From Verrucomicrobiota bacterium (GTDB lineage: Bacteria; Verrucomicrobiota; Verrucomicrobiia; Chthoniobacterales; UBA10450): a stretch of 37,263 bases of DNA. Both the position numbers and the translations under genes were made by a program. Positions 1 through 8,332 of this stretch are shown here, piece by piece. The stretch covers positions 1-37,263 of the forward strand of contig QHRF01000002.1 of NCBI GenBank assembly GCA_003220055.1, in the 5' to 3' direction. The notes beneath the pieces were generated by a model. It saw only the letters and a program-made list of their open reading frames with translations, was not told the origin of the DNA and searched no databases. Numbering within the stretch: the stretch's first letter is position 1; every line of letters starts with the position of its first letter.

Positions 1-1
1 T

Positions 2-979
2 CGCGCGAGCCACATGATGATGGCCGTTTTCGGGCAATTGTTCGGAAAGGATCCTGAATTTAAGCCTGAACTGACCGTCGTCGGCACCACCAGCGGCGGC
101 ATGTCGTTTGGGGAGGATTATTATCGGGCCTTACATCGGGATCGCGGTTTGCGACATTCGCCGGGGTGGATTGCAAATTATCCGCCGCAAAAACCTGTGA
201 TCGATGCGCAAAATGCATTCGAAATTTCGGCGCCATGCCAGATTATCGCCAACGCCTGCGCTTCCGGAACAAACGCAATCGGGCATGCCTTCGAATGCGT
301 GAGTTCAGGAAAATATCAGCGGGTGTTGACCGGTGGATACGACGCCCTTTCCGAACTCGTCTTTGTGGGCTTCGATTCTCTGCAAGCGTCCACGCCGGAA
401 AAATGCCGGCCATTCGATCGCGATCGGTCCGGAATGGTTCTTGGTGAAGGGGCTGCGATCCTCGCACTTGAGAATTTGGAAGACGCGCGCGCGCGTGACG
501 CTCGAATTTTGGGGGAAATCATCGGCTACGGAATTTCTACCGACAATCATCACCTGACTCAGCCCGACCCTTCCGGAAGCGGTCCGCGACGGGCAATGGA
601 ACAAGCGTTGCATAGCGCCGGTCGTTCCGCGGAGGAGGTGAACTATATTAATGCCCACGGCACAGCGACGCCGTTCAATGATGCGGCCGAAGGCAAAGCG
701 ATTGCGGAATTATTCGGAAGTATTCCGGTCAGCTCATCCAAAAGCATGATTGGTCATTCGTTAGGCGCGGCCGGTGCGATCGAAGCCGTTGTCTGCTTAC
801 TTGCGTTGCAAGCGCAACTTCTGCCGCCCAACATTAATTTTCGCAGGCCGGACCAAGATCTAGATCTCAACATCGTGGCAAACAAATCGCGCGAAGCGAA
901 GATCGACATCGTCCTTTCGAATTCGTTTGGATTCGGGGGCACGAATGCTTCAATTTTGATCCAGAAACTCGCCGCATGA
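2..979 (+). CDS. fabF: Beta-ketoacyl-ACP synthase II (FabF-type), 5' end cut by window edge
   Basis: This is a condensing enzyme of the thiolase fold that extends acyl chains on acyl carrier protein in the cytoplasm. The frame is open to the left edge, and the visible 325 residues lack roughly the first 90 of a usual FabF of about 410, so the true start lies outside. Numbered from the first ATG (position 14), the catalytic triad is complete: Cys82 in NACASGTNAIG, His215 in NAHGTATPFND and His248 in SKSMIGHSLGAAGA, with Lys243 also present. The C-terminal FGFGGTNAS signature is intact. Its stop overlaps the start of the next gene by four bases (ATGA), so the two are translationally coupled. 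It may be the general FabF or a ketosynthase of a dedicated lipid or polyene pathway; the coupled degenerate partner favours the second, which is inference. Confidence 0.9.
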   Translation, partial: RASHMMMAVFGQLFGKDPEFKPELTVVGTTSGGMSFGEDYYRALHRDRGLRHSPGWIANYPPQKPVIDAQNAFEISAPCQIIANACASGTNAIGHAFECVSSGKYQRVLTGGYDALSELVFVGFDSLQASTPEKCRPFDRDRSGMVLGEGAAILALENLEDARARDARILGEIIGYGISTDNHHLTQPDPSGSGPRRAMEQALHSAGRSAEEVNYINAHGTATPFNDAAEGKAIAELFGSIPVSSSKSMIGHSLGAAGAIEAVVCLLALQAQLLPPNINFRRPDQDLDLNIVANKSREAKIDIVLSNSFGFGGTNASILIQKLAA

Positions 980-2094
980 GCCTGCGGATCGCTGGCATGG
1001 GTTGGGTCACGCCGCTTGGTCGAGGCGCGGACGCGGTCTGGAACCGTTTGCTTCTTGGCGAGGAAGCTCTCGCCCGGCCGACCTCTGATCCCGTTTCTGC
1101 AAAGAGATACTCCGCTTTTCGCGTCCCGGCGGAGGCGCTAACGGATTTGCCGCCGCATCCTCGCCTCCGTCGCGCAAGTGCGATCTCGCGTTTTGCCGCG
1201 GCCGCAGGAATCGATGCGCTGGGGCAGGCAAGGTCGACCATCGGAGAGATCGACGCCAAGCGGATGGCGCTCGTGTTTGCCGTCTCCAACGGCGGCGTCA
1301 TTTACACCAAGCGGTTTTACCACAACATCGTGGAGACGGGCGCTCAATCGGCCAGTCCATTGCTTTTTCCGGAAACAGTTTTCAACGCGCCTGCCAGTCA
1401 TCTTGCCGCGATTTTTGGAATCACCGGCACTAGTTACACCCTTGTCGGAGATGGCGCGGTCGGAGTGCTGGCAGTCAAGATGGCGAGCGATTTACTCGAA
1501 AATGAAGCGTTCGATTTTTGCCTGGTAGTGGGCGCGGAAGAGGCGGACTGGTTGCTTTGCGATGCCTATCACAAATGGCGCCTTCTCAAAAACGAGCCGC
1601 CGATCGAATTGTTCTGCGATCCGCCTCGCGGCATGATTTTGAGTGAGGGAGCCGGCGCCGTGTTACTCGCTCGTCAAGGTAGGGAGCAAATCGATGCGAT
1701 TGATCCGGGCGGAAATTTTTCTCAGCGGAGCGAGGCCAAAAAAATCGCGGGCCAAGTTTTGCGCGGTCTCGCAGACGAAGATGCGTGCATCGTCGCGAGC
1801 GCAAACGGCACATTTGTGGATCTTGCTGAACGAGAAGCGATCGAACATGAATTGCCCGGTGCGTTAGTTTATAGCCCCAAAGCGGCTCTCGGCGAAAGTG
1901 TCGGCGCGAGCGCGATCTGGCAGGTAATTGTCGCCGCACAGTCGCTGCGAACGAAGCGACTCCCGCTAATGTTGGGTTGGGACGCGCCGCAAGGCCTCAG
2001 CTTTCCAGAGTCAGGCGAGACATTGCACGAGAAAGCGATCGTTCTTAGCTGTGGACTGAATCAACAGGTCGCCGGACTGCGACTCCGAATTTGA
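976..2094 (+). CDS. Ketosynthase-fold protein lacking catalytic residues (chain-length-factor-like)
   Basis: The 372-residue protein has the ketosynthase fold. It starts with the IAGMGWVTPLG strand typical of KAS II, and has the RGMILSEGAGAVLLA motif (about 218-232) and a C-terminal SCGLNQQVAG in place of the usual FGFGGTN. Every catalytic position is changed. The nucleophile region reads YTLVGDGAVGVLA with Gly158 where Cys is expected. The first His is Asn277 (ASANGTFVD) and the second is Glu307 (KAALGESVGASA); only Lys302 is kept. In type II polyketide and aryl-polyene systems, an active ketosynthase pairs with an inactive homologue, the chain-length factor. The ATGA overlap with the active ketosynthase upstream fits a heterodimer, but that is inference. 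The loss of both His residues goes further than in classical chain-length factors, where Cys is usually replaced by Gln. Confidence 0.8.
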   Translation: MSLRIAGMGWVTPLGRGADAVWNRLLLGEEALARPTSDPVSAKRYSAFRVPAEALTDLPPHPRLRRASAISRFAAAAGIDALGQARSTIGEIDAKRMALVFAVSNGGVIYTKRFYHNIVETGAQSASPLLFPETVFNAPASHLAAIFGITGTSYTLVGDGAVGVLAVKMASDLLENEAFDFCLVVGAEEADWLLCDAYHKWRLLKNEPPIELFCDPPRGMILSEGAGAVLLARQGREQIDAIDPGGNFSQRSEAKKIAGQVLRGLADEDACIVASANGTFVDLAEREAIEHELPGALVYSPKAALGESVGASAIWQVIVAAQSLRTKRLPLMLGWDAPQGLSFPESGETLHEKAIVLSCGLNQQVAGLRLRI

Positions 2095-2198
2095 TCGCGA
2101 GCCCCAATTCTTTCGGGGTTATCGATCTAAAACAAATGGCCTCCGACCTGCTTTTACCTTTGCAACCGCCGCAGGCTAAGGTACCTTCGGCGTCCGCC
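2095..2198. other. Spacer between ketosynthase pair and lptD with small inverted repeats
   Basis: This 104-base spacer holds a CCCC/GGGG hairpin with a 9-base loop (about 2102-2118) and a perfect 10-base palindrome AAGGTACCTT (2178-2187) just before the lptD start. Neither has a T run, so termination is not supported; they could structure the leader. If lptD starts at 2091 or 2136 instead, part of this is coding. Confidence 0.3.
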
Positions 2199-4442
2199 AT
2201 GCGAACGCTGGTCTGGGGGGTCTTTTTTATGTTTTTGGCGACCGGCATGACGGGCGCGGCAACGAACGTCTCCGACCATGAGCCGGTAGAGATTACTTCG
2301 ACCGGCGAAACCACTTACGAAAACGGCATCGCGACGGCGCGAGATAACGTCGCGATTCACGTGGGAGATACAGACATTTACGGGGACTTCGCCCAGTACA
2401 ACTCACGCACGCACGAAGTCTCAGTAGAAGGGCACGTCCGGATTTACCGCGATGTCAGCGTTTATATCGCCGAGCGCGGAGTTTATAACATCGACACCAA
2501 ACAAATCCGCACCAGCAATGTGCGCACTGAGTTTCATCCTTACTTCCTCAGCGGCCAAAACGTGACCGAAACTTCGGCGAACGTGTATCGCGTCGAAGAT
2601 AGTACATTCACGACGGACGATTCTCCTCGCCCCGATTTTCACCTGCGCGCACGAACGGTGCGAGTTTATGAAAACGACCACGTCGTTTTTCAAAACGTCA
2701 CCTTCTACATCGGAAAAGTTCCAGTCTTTTGGTGGCCCTACATGTATCAATCGCTCAACGACGCCTTCAGTTTTTCCATCGCGCCGGCTGACTTGAGTTC
2801 CTGGGGACCTTCCCTTTTGACGCAATTCACATTTCCAATCACCGACGATATTAAAGGCCGACTTCGACTGGATTATCGCGGACGCCGCGGCCCCGCGATC
2901 GGGTTTGATTCGGACATTGATTACGGAAAGGACAAATCGAGCAATCTCAAGATCAAGACCTATTACGTCGACGACCAAAACCCGGACATTAATCCGACCG
3001 CCATTCCGCGGCGTGAGGTACTGCCTAACCGATACCGCTTGACCCTGCAAGACACGACCGATTTCACGAAAGACATCTCCGGAATCGTGAATGTGACCAA
3101 ACTAAGTGACGCGTATGTGATGCAAGATTTTTATCAGAGTGAATTTCGAGTCGATCCCAATCCGGACAACGTGATTGCGGTGGCTAAGACCGATCCGTTT
3201 TACACGCTCACCGCGATCGCTCGTTTCCAGGCAAATGATTTCTTTCAAACAACGGAGCGCTTGCCTGAGGTCGTGCTCGACATTAAACGGCACGCGCTCT
3301 TTGGCGGCCCAATTTTCTACGAGGGAGAAACGGGCGTCGCGGACTTACATCGAAATTTTGCCGAGGGGTCGGGCTTTGAAGATTATGGGACGACGCGGCT
3401 CGATACGTTTCATCAGCTGCTCTATCCGAATACTTATTTTGGCTGGCTTTCCATTGTGCCCCGAGCGGGCTTTCGAGCGACCTATTACGACAAAACTCGC
3501 GACCTCGGGAACACACTGTTCGCTAACATCGATGACCCATTAATTCCCAACTTTATCCCAGAGGATCCCACTCCGGCAAATCCAGTCGTGAACGCGGGCA
3601 GCGGCGTTCGGACTGTAGTCGATGCGGGGGTCGAGGCCTCTTTTAAGTTATCTCGCTCGTGGGAGGACGCGGAAAGCCGCGCGCTCGGTTTGGACGGATT
3701 GCTTCACGTCATCCAGCCGTACAGCAATTTCTCATACGTCCATGAGAATGGGATCAATCCGGCGGCAGTGTTGGAGTTTGATCGATTTGAACCATCGACG
3801 CAGTTGCGTCCGATCGATTTTCCCCAATTTACCACCATTGATTCGATCGCCAGTTGGACCATCTGGCGCAATGGAATTCGGAACCGTTTAGAAACGCGCC
3901 GCGATGATCTGACCGTGACCTGGCTGGAGCTCGACACATTTTTCGACGTGAACTTTGACAATCCTTACGACCGACGGACGTATTCGAACTTTTTCAATAA
4001 ACTGCGCTTTACTCCGCTCCCGTGGGCGTCGCTGACGATCGATTCCCAAATTCCGGCGTTCAGCTCAGGATTTACCGAAGTCAATACAACCGTCGCGGTG
4101 CAGCCTGTCGCAAACTTGCAGCTCAGCGCGGGGCATCGATACCTCAACGACAATCCATTCTTCCAACACAGTAGTCTGGTCGTGCTTGGCGGGTATTACC
4201 GGCTGAACGACAACTGGGGTTTCGGATTTCAGGAGCAATACGAAGGCACGATCGGCGTCTTCCAGGAACAGCGCTATGCTATCTATCGTGATTTGACGAA
4301 CTGGGTCGCCTCCTTTGGCGGGGTGGTACGAGACAACACCGGTAACAAGAAGGAGTACGGCATTCTGCTCACGTTTACCCTGAAAGCATTTCCCAAGTTT
4401 GGTTTCGATTTAAATTTTGATCCGGGCAATCAAGGACAATGA
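2199..4442 (+). CDS. lptD: LptD-like LPS-assembly outer-membrane protein
   Basis: This is a predicted outer-membrane beta-barrel that inserts lipopolysaccharide into the outer leaflet. From the chosen ATG the protein has 747 residues (E. coli LptD has 784). It begins with a signal peptide (MRTLVWGVFFMFLATGMTGA), followed by an OstA/LptA-like jelly-roll (about residues 30-130) with repeated strands such as GDTDIYGDFAQYN and VEGHVRIYRD. The LptD linker FYIGKVPVFWWPYMYQSL corresponds to the family's GIPIFYWPY stretch. A long barrel rich in alternating aromatic and polar strands follows. The frame is open upstream to a TTG at 2091 and an ATG at 2136, but the signal peptide supports 2199. The protein contains no cysteine, so the disulfides that mature E. 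coli LptD are absent. No lptE is adjacent. The assignment to LptD rather than another OstA-domain porin is fairly secure. Confidence 0.8.
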   Translation: MRTLVWGVFFMFLATGMTGAATNVSDHEPVEITSTGETTYENGIATARDNVAIHVGDTDIYGDFAQYNSRTHEVSVEGHVRIYRDVSVYIAERGVYNIDTKQIRTSNVRTEFHPYFLSGQNVTETSANVYRVEDSTFTTDDSPRPDFHLRARTVRVYENDHVVFQNVTFYIGKVPVFWWPYMYQSLNDAFSFSIAPADLSSWGPSLLTQFTFPITDDIKGRLRLDYRGRRGPAIGFDSDIDYGKDKSSNLKIKTYYVDDQNPDINPTAIPRREVLPNRYRLTLQDTTDFTKDISGIVNVTKLSDAYVMQDFYQSEFRVDPNPDNVIAVAKTDPFYTLTAIARFQANDFFQTTERLPEVVLDIKRHALFGGPIFYEGETGVADLHRNFAEGSGFEDYGTTRLDTFHQLLYPNTYFGWLSIVPRAGFRATYYDKTRDLGNTLFANIDDPLIPNFIPEDPTPANPVVNAGSGVRTVVDAGVEASFKLSRSWEDAESRALGLDGLLHVIQPYSNFSYVHENGINPAAVLEFDRFEPSTQLRPIDFPQFTTIDSIASWTIWRNGIRNRLETRRDDLTVTWLELDTFFDVNFDNPYDRRTYSNFFNKLRFTPLPWASLTIDSQIPAFSSGFTEVNTTVAVQPVANLQLSAGHRYLNDNPFFQHSSLVVLGGYYRLNDNWGFGFQEQYEGTIGVFQEQRYAIYRDLTNWVASFGGVVRDNTGNKKEYGILLTFTLKAFPKFGFDLNFDPGNQGQ

Positions 4443-4522
4443 TCCGGTTGCAATCAGGGGCCGGAATCGTAAAGGTGAGTCGCGATCCTGGCGCCGCGGC
4501 GAGCCAGCGGCACTAATTCACC

Positions 4523-5836
4523 ATGGACATTGCGATCATCGGTTCGGGTTACGTTGGGCTTGTCACGGGAGCATGTTTTGCCGACGTCGGCCACAACGTC
4601 ATTTGCGTAGACAATGATGAGGGAAAGATTAAAACCCTCCAGGCCGGGCGCATTCCAATCTATGAGCCCGGCTTGGAAGAAATTGTCCATCGCAATGTTT
4701 CCGCCCACCGTTTGCATTTCAGCAGCAGCATCCGCGAAGGCGTAGACAAATCACACATCATCTTCATCGCCGTGCCAACGCCGCCGCAGGCAAATGGAGA
4801 TGTTGATCTTAGCTTTATCGAAAAAGTTTCCCGCGAGATCGCCGACGTCCTTACCGATTATCGGGTCATCGTCGATAAGAGCACGGTGCCGGTAAAAACT
4901 GGCGAACGGGTCGCGGAAACAATCAAGCGTTACAATCGGCACGGCGCGAAGTTTGACGTCGTCAGCAATCCGGAGTTCCTACGCGAGGGCTGCGCCATTC
5001 ACGACTTAATGCATCCGGATCGGATTGTCATTGGCGCCCAGAGTCAGCCCGCCGTCGATCTGATGAAAAAGGTTTACGAACCGTTCATGGCGCCGGTGCT
5101 GGTCACCGGAATTAACAGTGCCGAGCTAATCAAGCACGCTGCGAATTCGTTCCTCGCCCTGAAAATTTCCTACATCAACGCCATATCCGCGATCTGCGAC
5201 GCGAGCGGAGCAGACGTGGAAAAAGTCGCGGACGGAATTGGAATGGACCGGCGCATAGGCCGCCAATTTCTCAATGCCGGCATCGGATACGGCGGTTCCT
5301 GTTTTCCAAAAGACGTCGCCGCGTTCATCCACATTAGCGAGCAACTCGGTGTTCCGTTTACTCTTCTGAAAGAAGTGCAGCAAATTAACGCCGGGCAAAA
5401 AGAGCGTTTTCTGAAACTCATCCGCGATACGCTATGGGTATTGCGAGAAAAGAAGATCGCGGTCTGGGGTTTGACGTTTAAGCCGGACACCGACGACGTT
5501 CGGTCGTCGGTCGCGATCGAATTGGTCGACGCGATGCTGCGCGAAGGCGCGCACGTGGTCGTTTACGATCCGAAAGGGATGGAGAAAGCGCGCGACCTCA
5601 AGGCAATCGCGGACGCAAAATTCGCGGCTTCTGCATTAGAAGCCGTTGACGGCGCCGAAGCGCTCGTCATCGCCACTGAATGGAATGAGTTTGCCAATGT
5701 CGATCTTGCCGCGCTCAAAAAGCGGATGACCACGCCGATCGTATTCGATGGGAGAAACCTGTTGAATCCCGAGACGATGGGCGAGCTCGGTTTCCATTAT
5801 CATTCCATTGGCCGCGCGAGCATCATTCCGCGGTAG
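4523..5836 (+). CDS. ugd: UDP-glucose 6-dehydrogenase
   Basis: It oxidises UDP-glucose to UDP-glucuronate with two NAD+ in the cytoplasm, a precursor for surface polysaccharides. The 437 residues are of normal family length. The N-terminal Rossmann motif GSGYVGLVTGACFADVGH is at about residues 7-24. The catalytic set is complete: Glu151 in NPEFLREG, Lys204 and Asn208 in ELIKHAANSF, and nucleophile Cys260 with Asp264 in GYGGSCFPKD. The C-terminal UDP-binding domain carries WGLTFKPDTDDVRSS and the late DGRN motif. The ATG start puts the GxGxxG loop at the usual place. It lies 80 bases after lptD, and the next gene follows after only 8 bases, so it probably shares an operon with rsmB. A related nucleotide-sugar dehydrogenase (for example UDP-ManNAc) is less likely, given the motif pattern. 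Confidence 0.93.
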   Translation: MDIAIIGSGYVGLVTGACFADVGHNVICVDNDEGKIKTLQAGRIPIYEPGLEEIVHRNVSAHRLHFSSSIREGVDKSHIIFIAVPTPPQANGDVDLSFIEKVSREIADVLTDYRVIVDKSTVPVKTGERVAETIKRYNRHGAKFDVVSNPEFLREGCAIHDLMHPDRIVIGAQSQPAVDLMKKVYEPFMAPVLVTGINSAELIKHAANSFLALKISYINAISAICDASGADVEKVADGIGMDRRIGRQFLNAGIGYGGSCFPKDVAAFIHISEQLGVPFTLLKEVQQINAGQKERFLKLIRDTLWVLREKKIAVWGLTFKPDTDDVRSSVAIELVDAMLREGAHVVVYDPKGMEKARDLKAIADAKFAASALEAVDGAEALVIATEWNEFANVDLAALKKRMTTPIVFDGRNLLNPETMGELGFHYHSIGRASIIPR

Positions 5837-5844
5837 AATTCGTT

Positions 5845-7095
5845 GTGGCGCGGACCTCTGCTCGCCGAGTCGCTCTCGCCGCGCTGAGAACCTGGCGTAG
5901 AGAAAAAGAGTTCGCCGACACGGTCATTTCCAGCGCGCTCTCCAAGGCGGAGTTCCGGTCCGCCGATCGGGCATTCGCCGTCGAACTCTTTTACGGCGTC
6001 TTGCGCAACCGCACACTTCTGGACTTTTGGATCCGCGAGCTTCGACGCGGACGCGTGGATGAAGATCTTCGCGACATTCTGCGCATCGGTCTCTATCAAC
6101 TGTTTATCGCAAAGACGCCCGAACATGCGGCGGTTTATGAAACGGTCGACCTGTCTCCAAAACGCCAGCATGCGATCATCAATGCGATACTGCGCTCCGC
6201 TGCGCGCGACCGCCGGGGCTTGCAAAGGAGAGCAAATTCTCAGTCGCTTGATGTTCGAACCTCGCACCCACAGTTTCTGATTGAGCGTTGGGCGAAACAA
6301 TTTGGAGGCGGTGGGGCCGAAGCCTTGTGCACTTGGAACAATCAGTCACCCCCAATTTACGCGAGAATTAACCGCCTAAAAATTGATCGGCAGAGTTTCC
6401 TCGACCGCTATCGCAACGCGCGGACGCTGCCAAAAGTCTCCAACTTTGTCGAACTGCCGGCACCCGCGGACGCGCTCGACCAGGGCGATTGTTATGTTCA
6501 GGACCCGAGCACATCGATCGCGTGCGAGTTATTGCAACCGAAGCCAGGCGAAAAGATTCTGGACGCCTGCGCCGCTCCCGGCGGTAAAACGGGATATCTG
6601 GCAGAATTGATGGCAAACCAAGGCTTGCTCATCGGGTGCGATCGCGAACCTGCCCGCTTAAATCTACTCGACGAAAATCTCGCGCGGCTCGGTGTTCGAA
6701 TTGCCAAAATCGTTTGCCATGATTGGATGAAATCTGCCGCTCCACCGGAGATTCTTTCGGCTGCGCCATTCGATCGAATCTTGATTGACGCTCCCTGCAC
6801 CAATACTGGCGTGATGCGACGCCGCGTCGATGTCCGATGGCGCTTGAAACCGGCGGACTTTAATCGGATGCGCGCCCGGCAAATTGAGATTACGCGTGCT
6901 GTAATCCCGTTCCTGAAGCCTGGAGGAATTCTCGTTTACAGCACGTGCAGCCTAGAACGAGAGGAAAATGAGGACGTCGTTCAAACGCTGCTCCGGGTGA
7001 TTTCGATTTTACAGCTCGAGGAAGAAAGGCGTTCTATTCCCTTTCAGGATAATTTCGACGGCGCGTTCGGGGCGCGCTTCCGCCGAAACGGTTGA
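5845..7095 (+). CDS. rsmB: 16S rRNA m5C967 methyltransferase RsmB
   Basis: It methylates C967 of 16S rRNA using SAM. An N-terminal NusB-like helical RNA-binding domain (about residues 5-130, with FAVELFYGVLRNRTLLDFWI) precedes a RsmB/Nop2-type methyltransferase domain. SAM-binding motif I is DACAAPGGKTGYLAEL at about 240-255. Motif IV is DAPCTNTGVMRR with Cys318, and motif VI is YSTCSLEREEN with the catalytic Cys368. Length (416) is close to the usual 430. The start is GTG, 8 bases after the ugd stop, and no better start fits the NusB-like N terminus. The C terminus ends in a shortened form of the family's DGFFxARL strand (DGAFGARF). It is probably co-transcribed with ugd, although the functions are unrelated. 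Confidence 0.93.
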   Translation: MARTSARRVALAALRTWRREKEFADTVISSALSKAEFRSADRAFAVELFYGVLRNRTLLDFWIRELRRGRVDEDLRDILRIGLYQLFIAKTPEHAAVYETVDLSPKRQHAIINAILRSAARDRRGLQRRANSQSLDVRTSHPQFLIERWAKQFGGGGAEALCTWNNQSPPIYARINRLKIDRQSFLDRYRNARTLPKVSNFVELPAPADALDQGDCYVQDPSTSIACELLQPKPGEKILDACAAPGGKTGYLAELMANQGLLIGCDREPARLNLLDENLARLGVRIAKIVCHDWMKSAAPPEILSAAPFDRILIDAPCTNTGVMRRRVDVRWRLKPADFNRMRARQIEITRAVIPFLKPGGILVYSTCSLEREENEDVVQTLLRVISILQLEEERRSIPFQDNFDGAFGARFRRNG

Positions 7096-7151
7096 TCAGA
7101 TCGCCTGCCAGACGGTTGCATCCCGCGAACTCGATGGAATCGTAGCGTCCT

Positions 7152-8270
7152 ATGCACGACGCGCGTTTCGACAAGCTGGCCAAACTCCTGGTGGAATATT
7201 CGACCAGGCTCAAACGAAACGAGAACGTCTTGATTGAGGCTTTCGACGTCCCGGACGAAATGACCATCGCGCTCATTCGCGCAGTTCGAAAAGCAGGCGC
7301 AATTGCATTCGTCCGGATCCAGCGGGCCCGCATCGGACGCGAGCTAGCGTTGGAAGCATCGGACCGACAACTGACGCTGGCCGCGCGGCATGAGCTGGCA
7401 CGCATGAAGAAAATGCACGCCTATATCGCGTTGCGGGGAAGCAATAACATTACCGAATTATCCGACGTACCGGTGGCGAAAATGCAGCTGGTCGCGAAGA
7501 AAATGCGCCCGGTTCAAGATCAACGCGTCAAAAAAACCAAATGGGTCGTACTGAGGTGGCCGACTCCGTCGATGGCCCAGTTGGCGGGAATGAGCACCCA
7601 AGCTTTTGAAGATTTTTACTTCGAAGTTTGCACGCTCGATTACCGCAGACTCCAGCCAGGAATGAAAGCCCTGAAAGCGTTAATGGAGAGAACGGACCGC
7701 GTCCAAATCAAAGGGCCGGGAACGGATCTGCGATTTAGCATCAAAGGAATTCCGGCAGTCATTTGCGGAGGCGACCGGAACATTCCGGATGGTGAAGTGT
7801 TCACAGCGCCAGTGAAAAATTCGGTGGAAGGCCATATCACATTTAACGCGCCAACAATTTATCAAAGCATCGCCTTTGACGGGATTCGCCTCGATTTCCG
7901 CAAGGGCAAAATTGTTCAGGCGATAAGCAACCAGACTGAGAAACTCAACAAGATCCTCGATTCCGACGCCGGAGCTCGCTACATCGGCGAGTTTTCGCTC
8001 GGATTCAATCCGCACGTTCTCGAGCCGATGCGAGATATTCTTTTCGACGAAAAAATTGCCGGTTCGTTTCATTTCACTCCCGGTCAGGCTTACGAGGAAG
8101 CAGACAATAGCAACCGAAGCCAGGTGCACTGGGACATGGTCAATATCCAGCGACCGAGTTATGGCGGAGGCGAGATTTATTTCGACCGGAAATTAATCCG
8201 GCGAGACGGCGAATTTCTACCGCAGCCACTACGGTCGCTAAACCGCAGCAACTTCGTTAAACGCCGGTAA
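7152..8270 (+). CDS. M29 family aminopeptidase (thermophilic metalloaminopeptidase)
   Basis: It is a cytoplasmic two-metal aminopeptidase of family M29 (AmpS/AmpT-like) that removes N-terminal residues from peptides. The metal ligands known from this family are all visible: Glu215 in [11 protein letters not shown], Glu280 in [13 protein letters not shown], His307 in [10 protein letters not shown] with Tyr314 nearby, and His326 plus Asp328 in QVHWDMV. The N-terminal domain begins [25 protein letters not shown], as in other members. At 372 residues it is shorter than the usual 400-415, mainly in the N-terminal half, but no catalytic element is missing. The ATG lies 56 bases after rsmB. The gene ends 62 bases before the opposing TPR gene, and I see no clear terminator between them. 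Confidence 0.88.
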   Translation: MHDARFDKLAKLLVEYSTRLKRNENVLIEAFDVPDEMTIALIRAVRKAGAIAFVRIQRARIGRELALEASDRQLTLAARHELARMKKMHAYIALRGSNNITELSDVPVAKMQLVAKKMRPVQDQRVKKTKWVVLRWPTPSMAQLAGMSTQAFEDFYFEVCTLDYRRLQPGMKALKALMERTDRVQIKGPGTDLRFSIKGIPAVICGGDRNIPDGEVFTAPVKNSVEGHITFNAPTIYQSIAFDGIRLDFRKGKIVQAISNQTEKLNKILDSDAGARYIGEFSLGFNPHVLEPMRDILFDEKIAGSFHFTPGQAYEEADNSNRSQVHWDMVNIQRPSYGGGEIYFDRKLIRRDGEFLPQPLRSLNRSNFVKRR

Positions 8271-8332
8271 TCCGCGACAAAGTCAGATCGATTCGTCGAA
8301 ATGCTCGAAAGATTTCGATCTTGCCCGCCGGA

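Noticed and set aside
2421-3050. A 209-codon minus-strand frame opposite lptD
   Set aside because: It is a long antisense frame caused by codon bias of the lptD gene; it shows no signal or domain.
4488-4507. GC-rich hairpin (CTGGC/GCCAG) before ugd as terminator or attenuator
   Set aside because: The stem is short, there is no T run, and no leader peptide or alternative pairing is evident.
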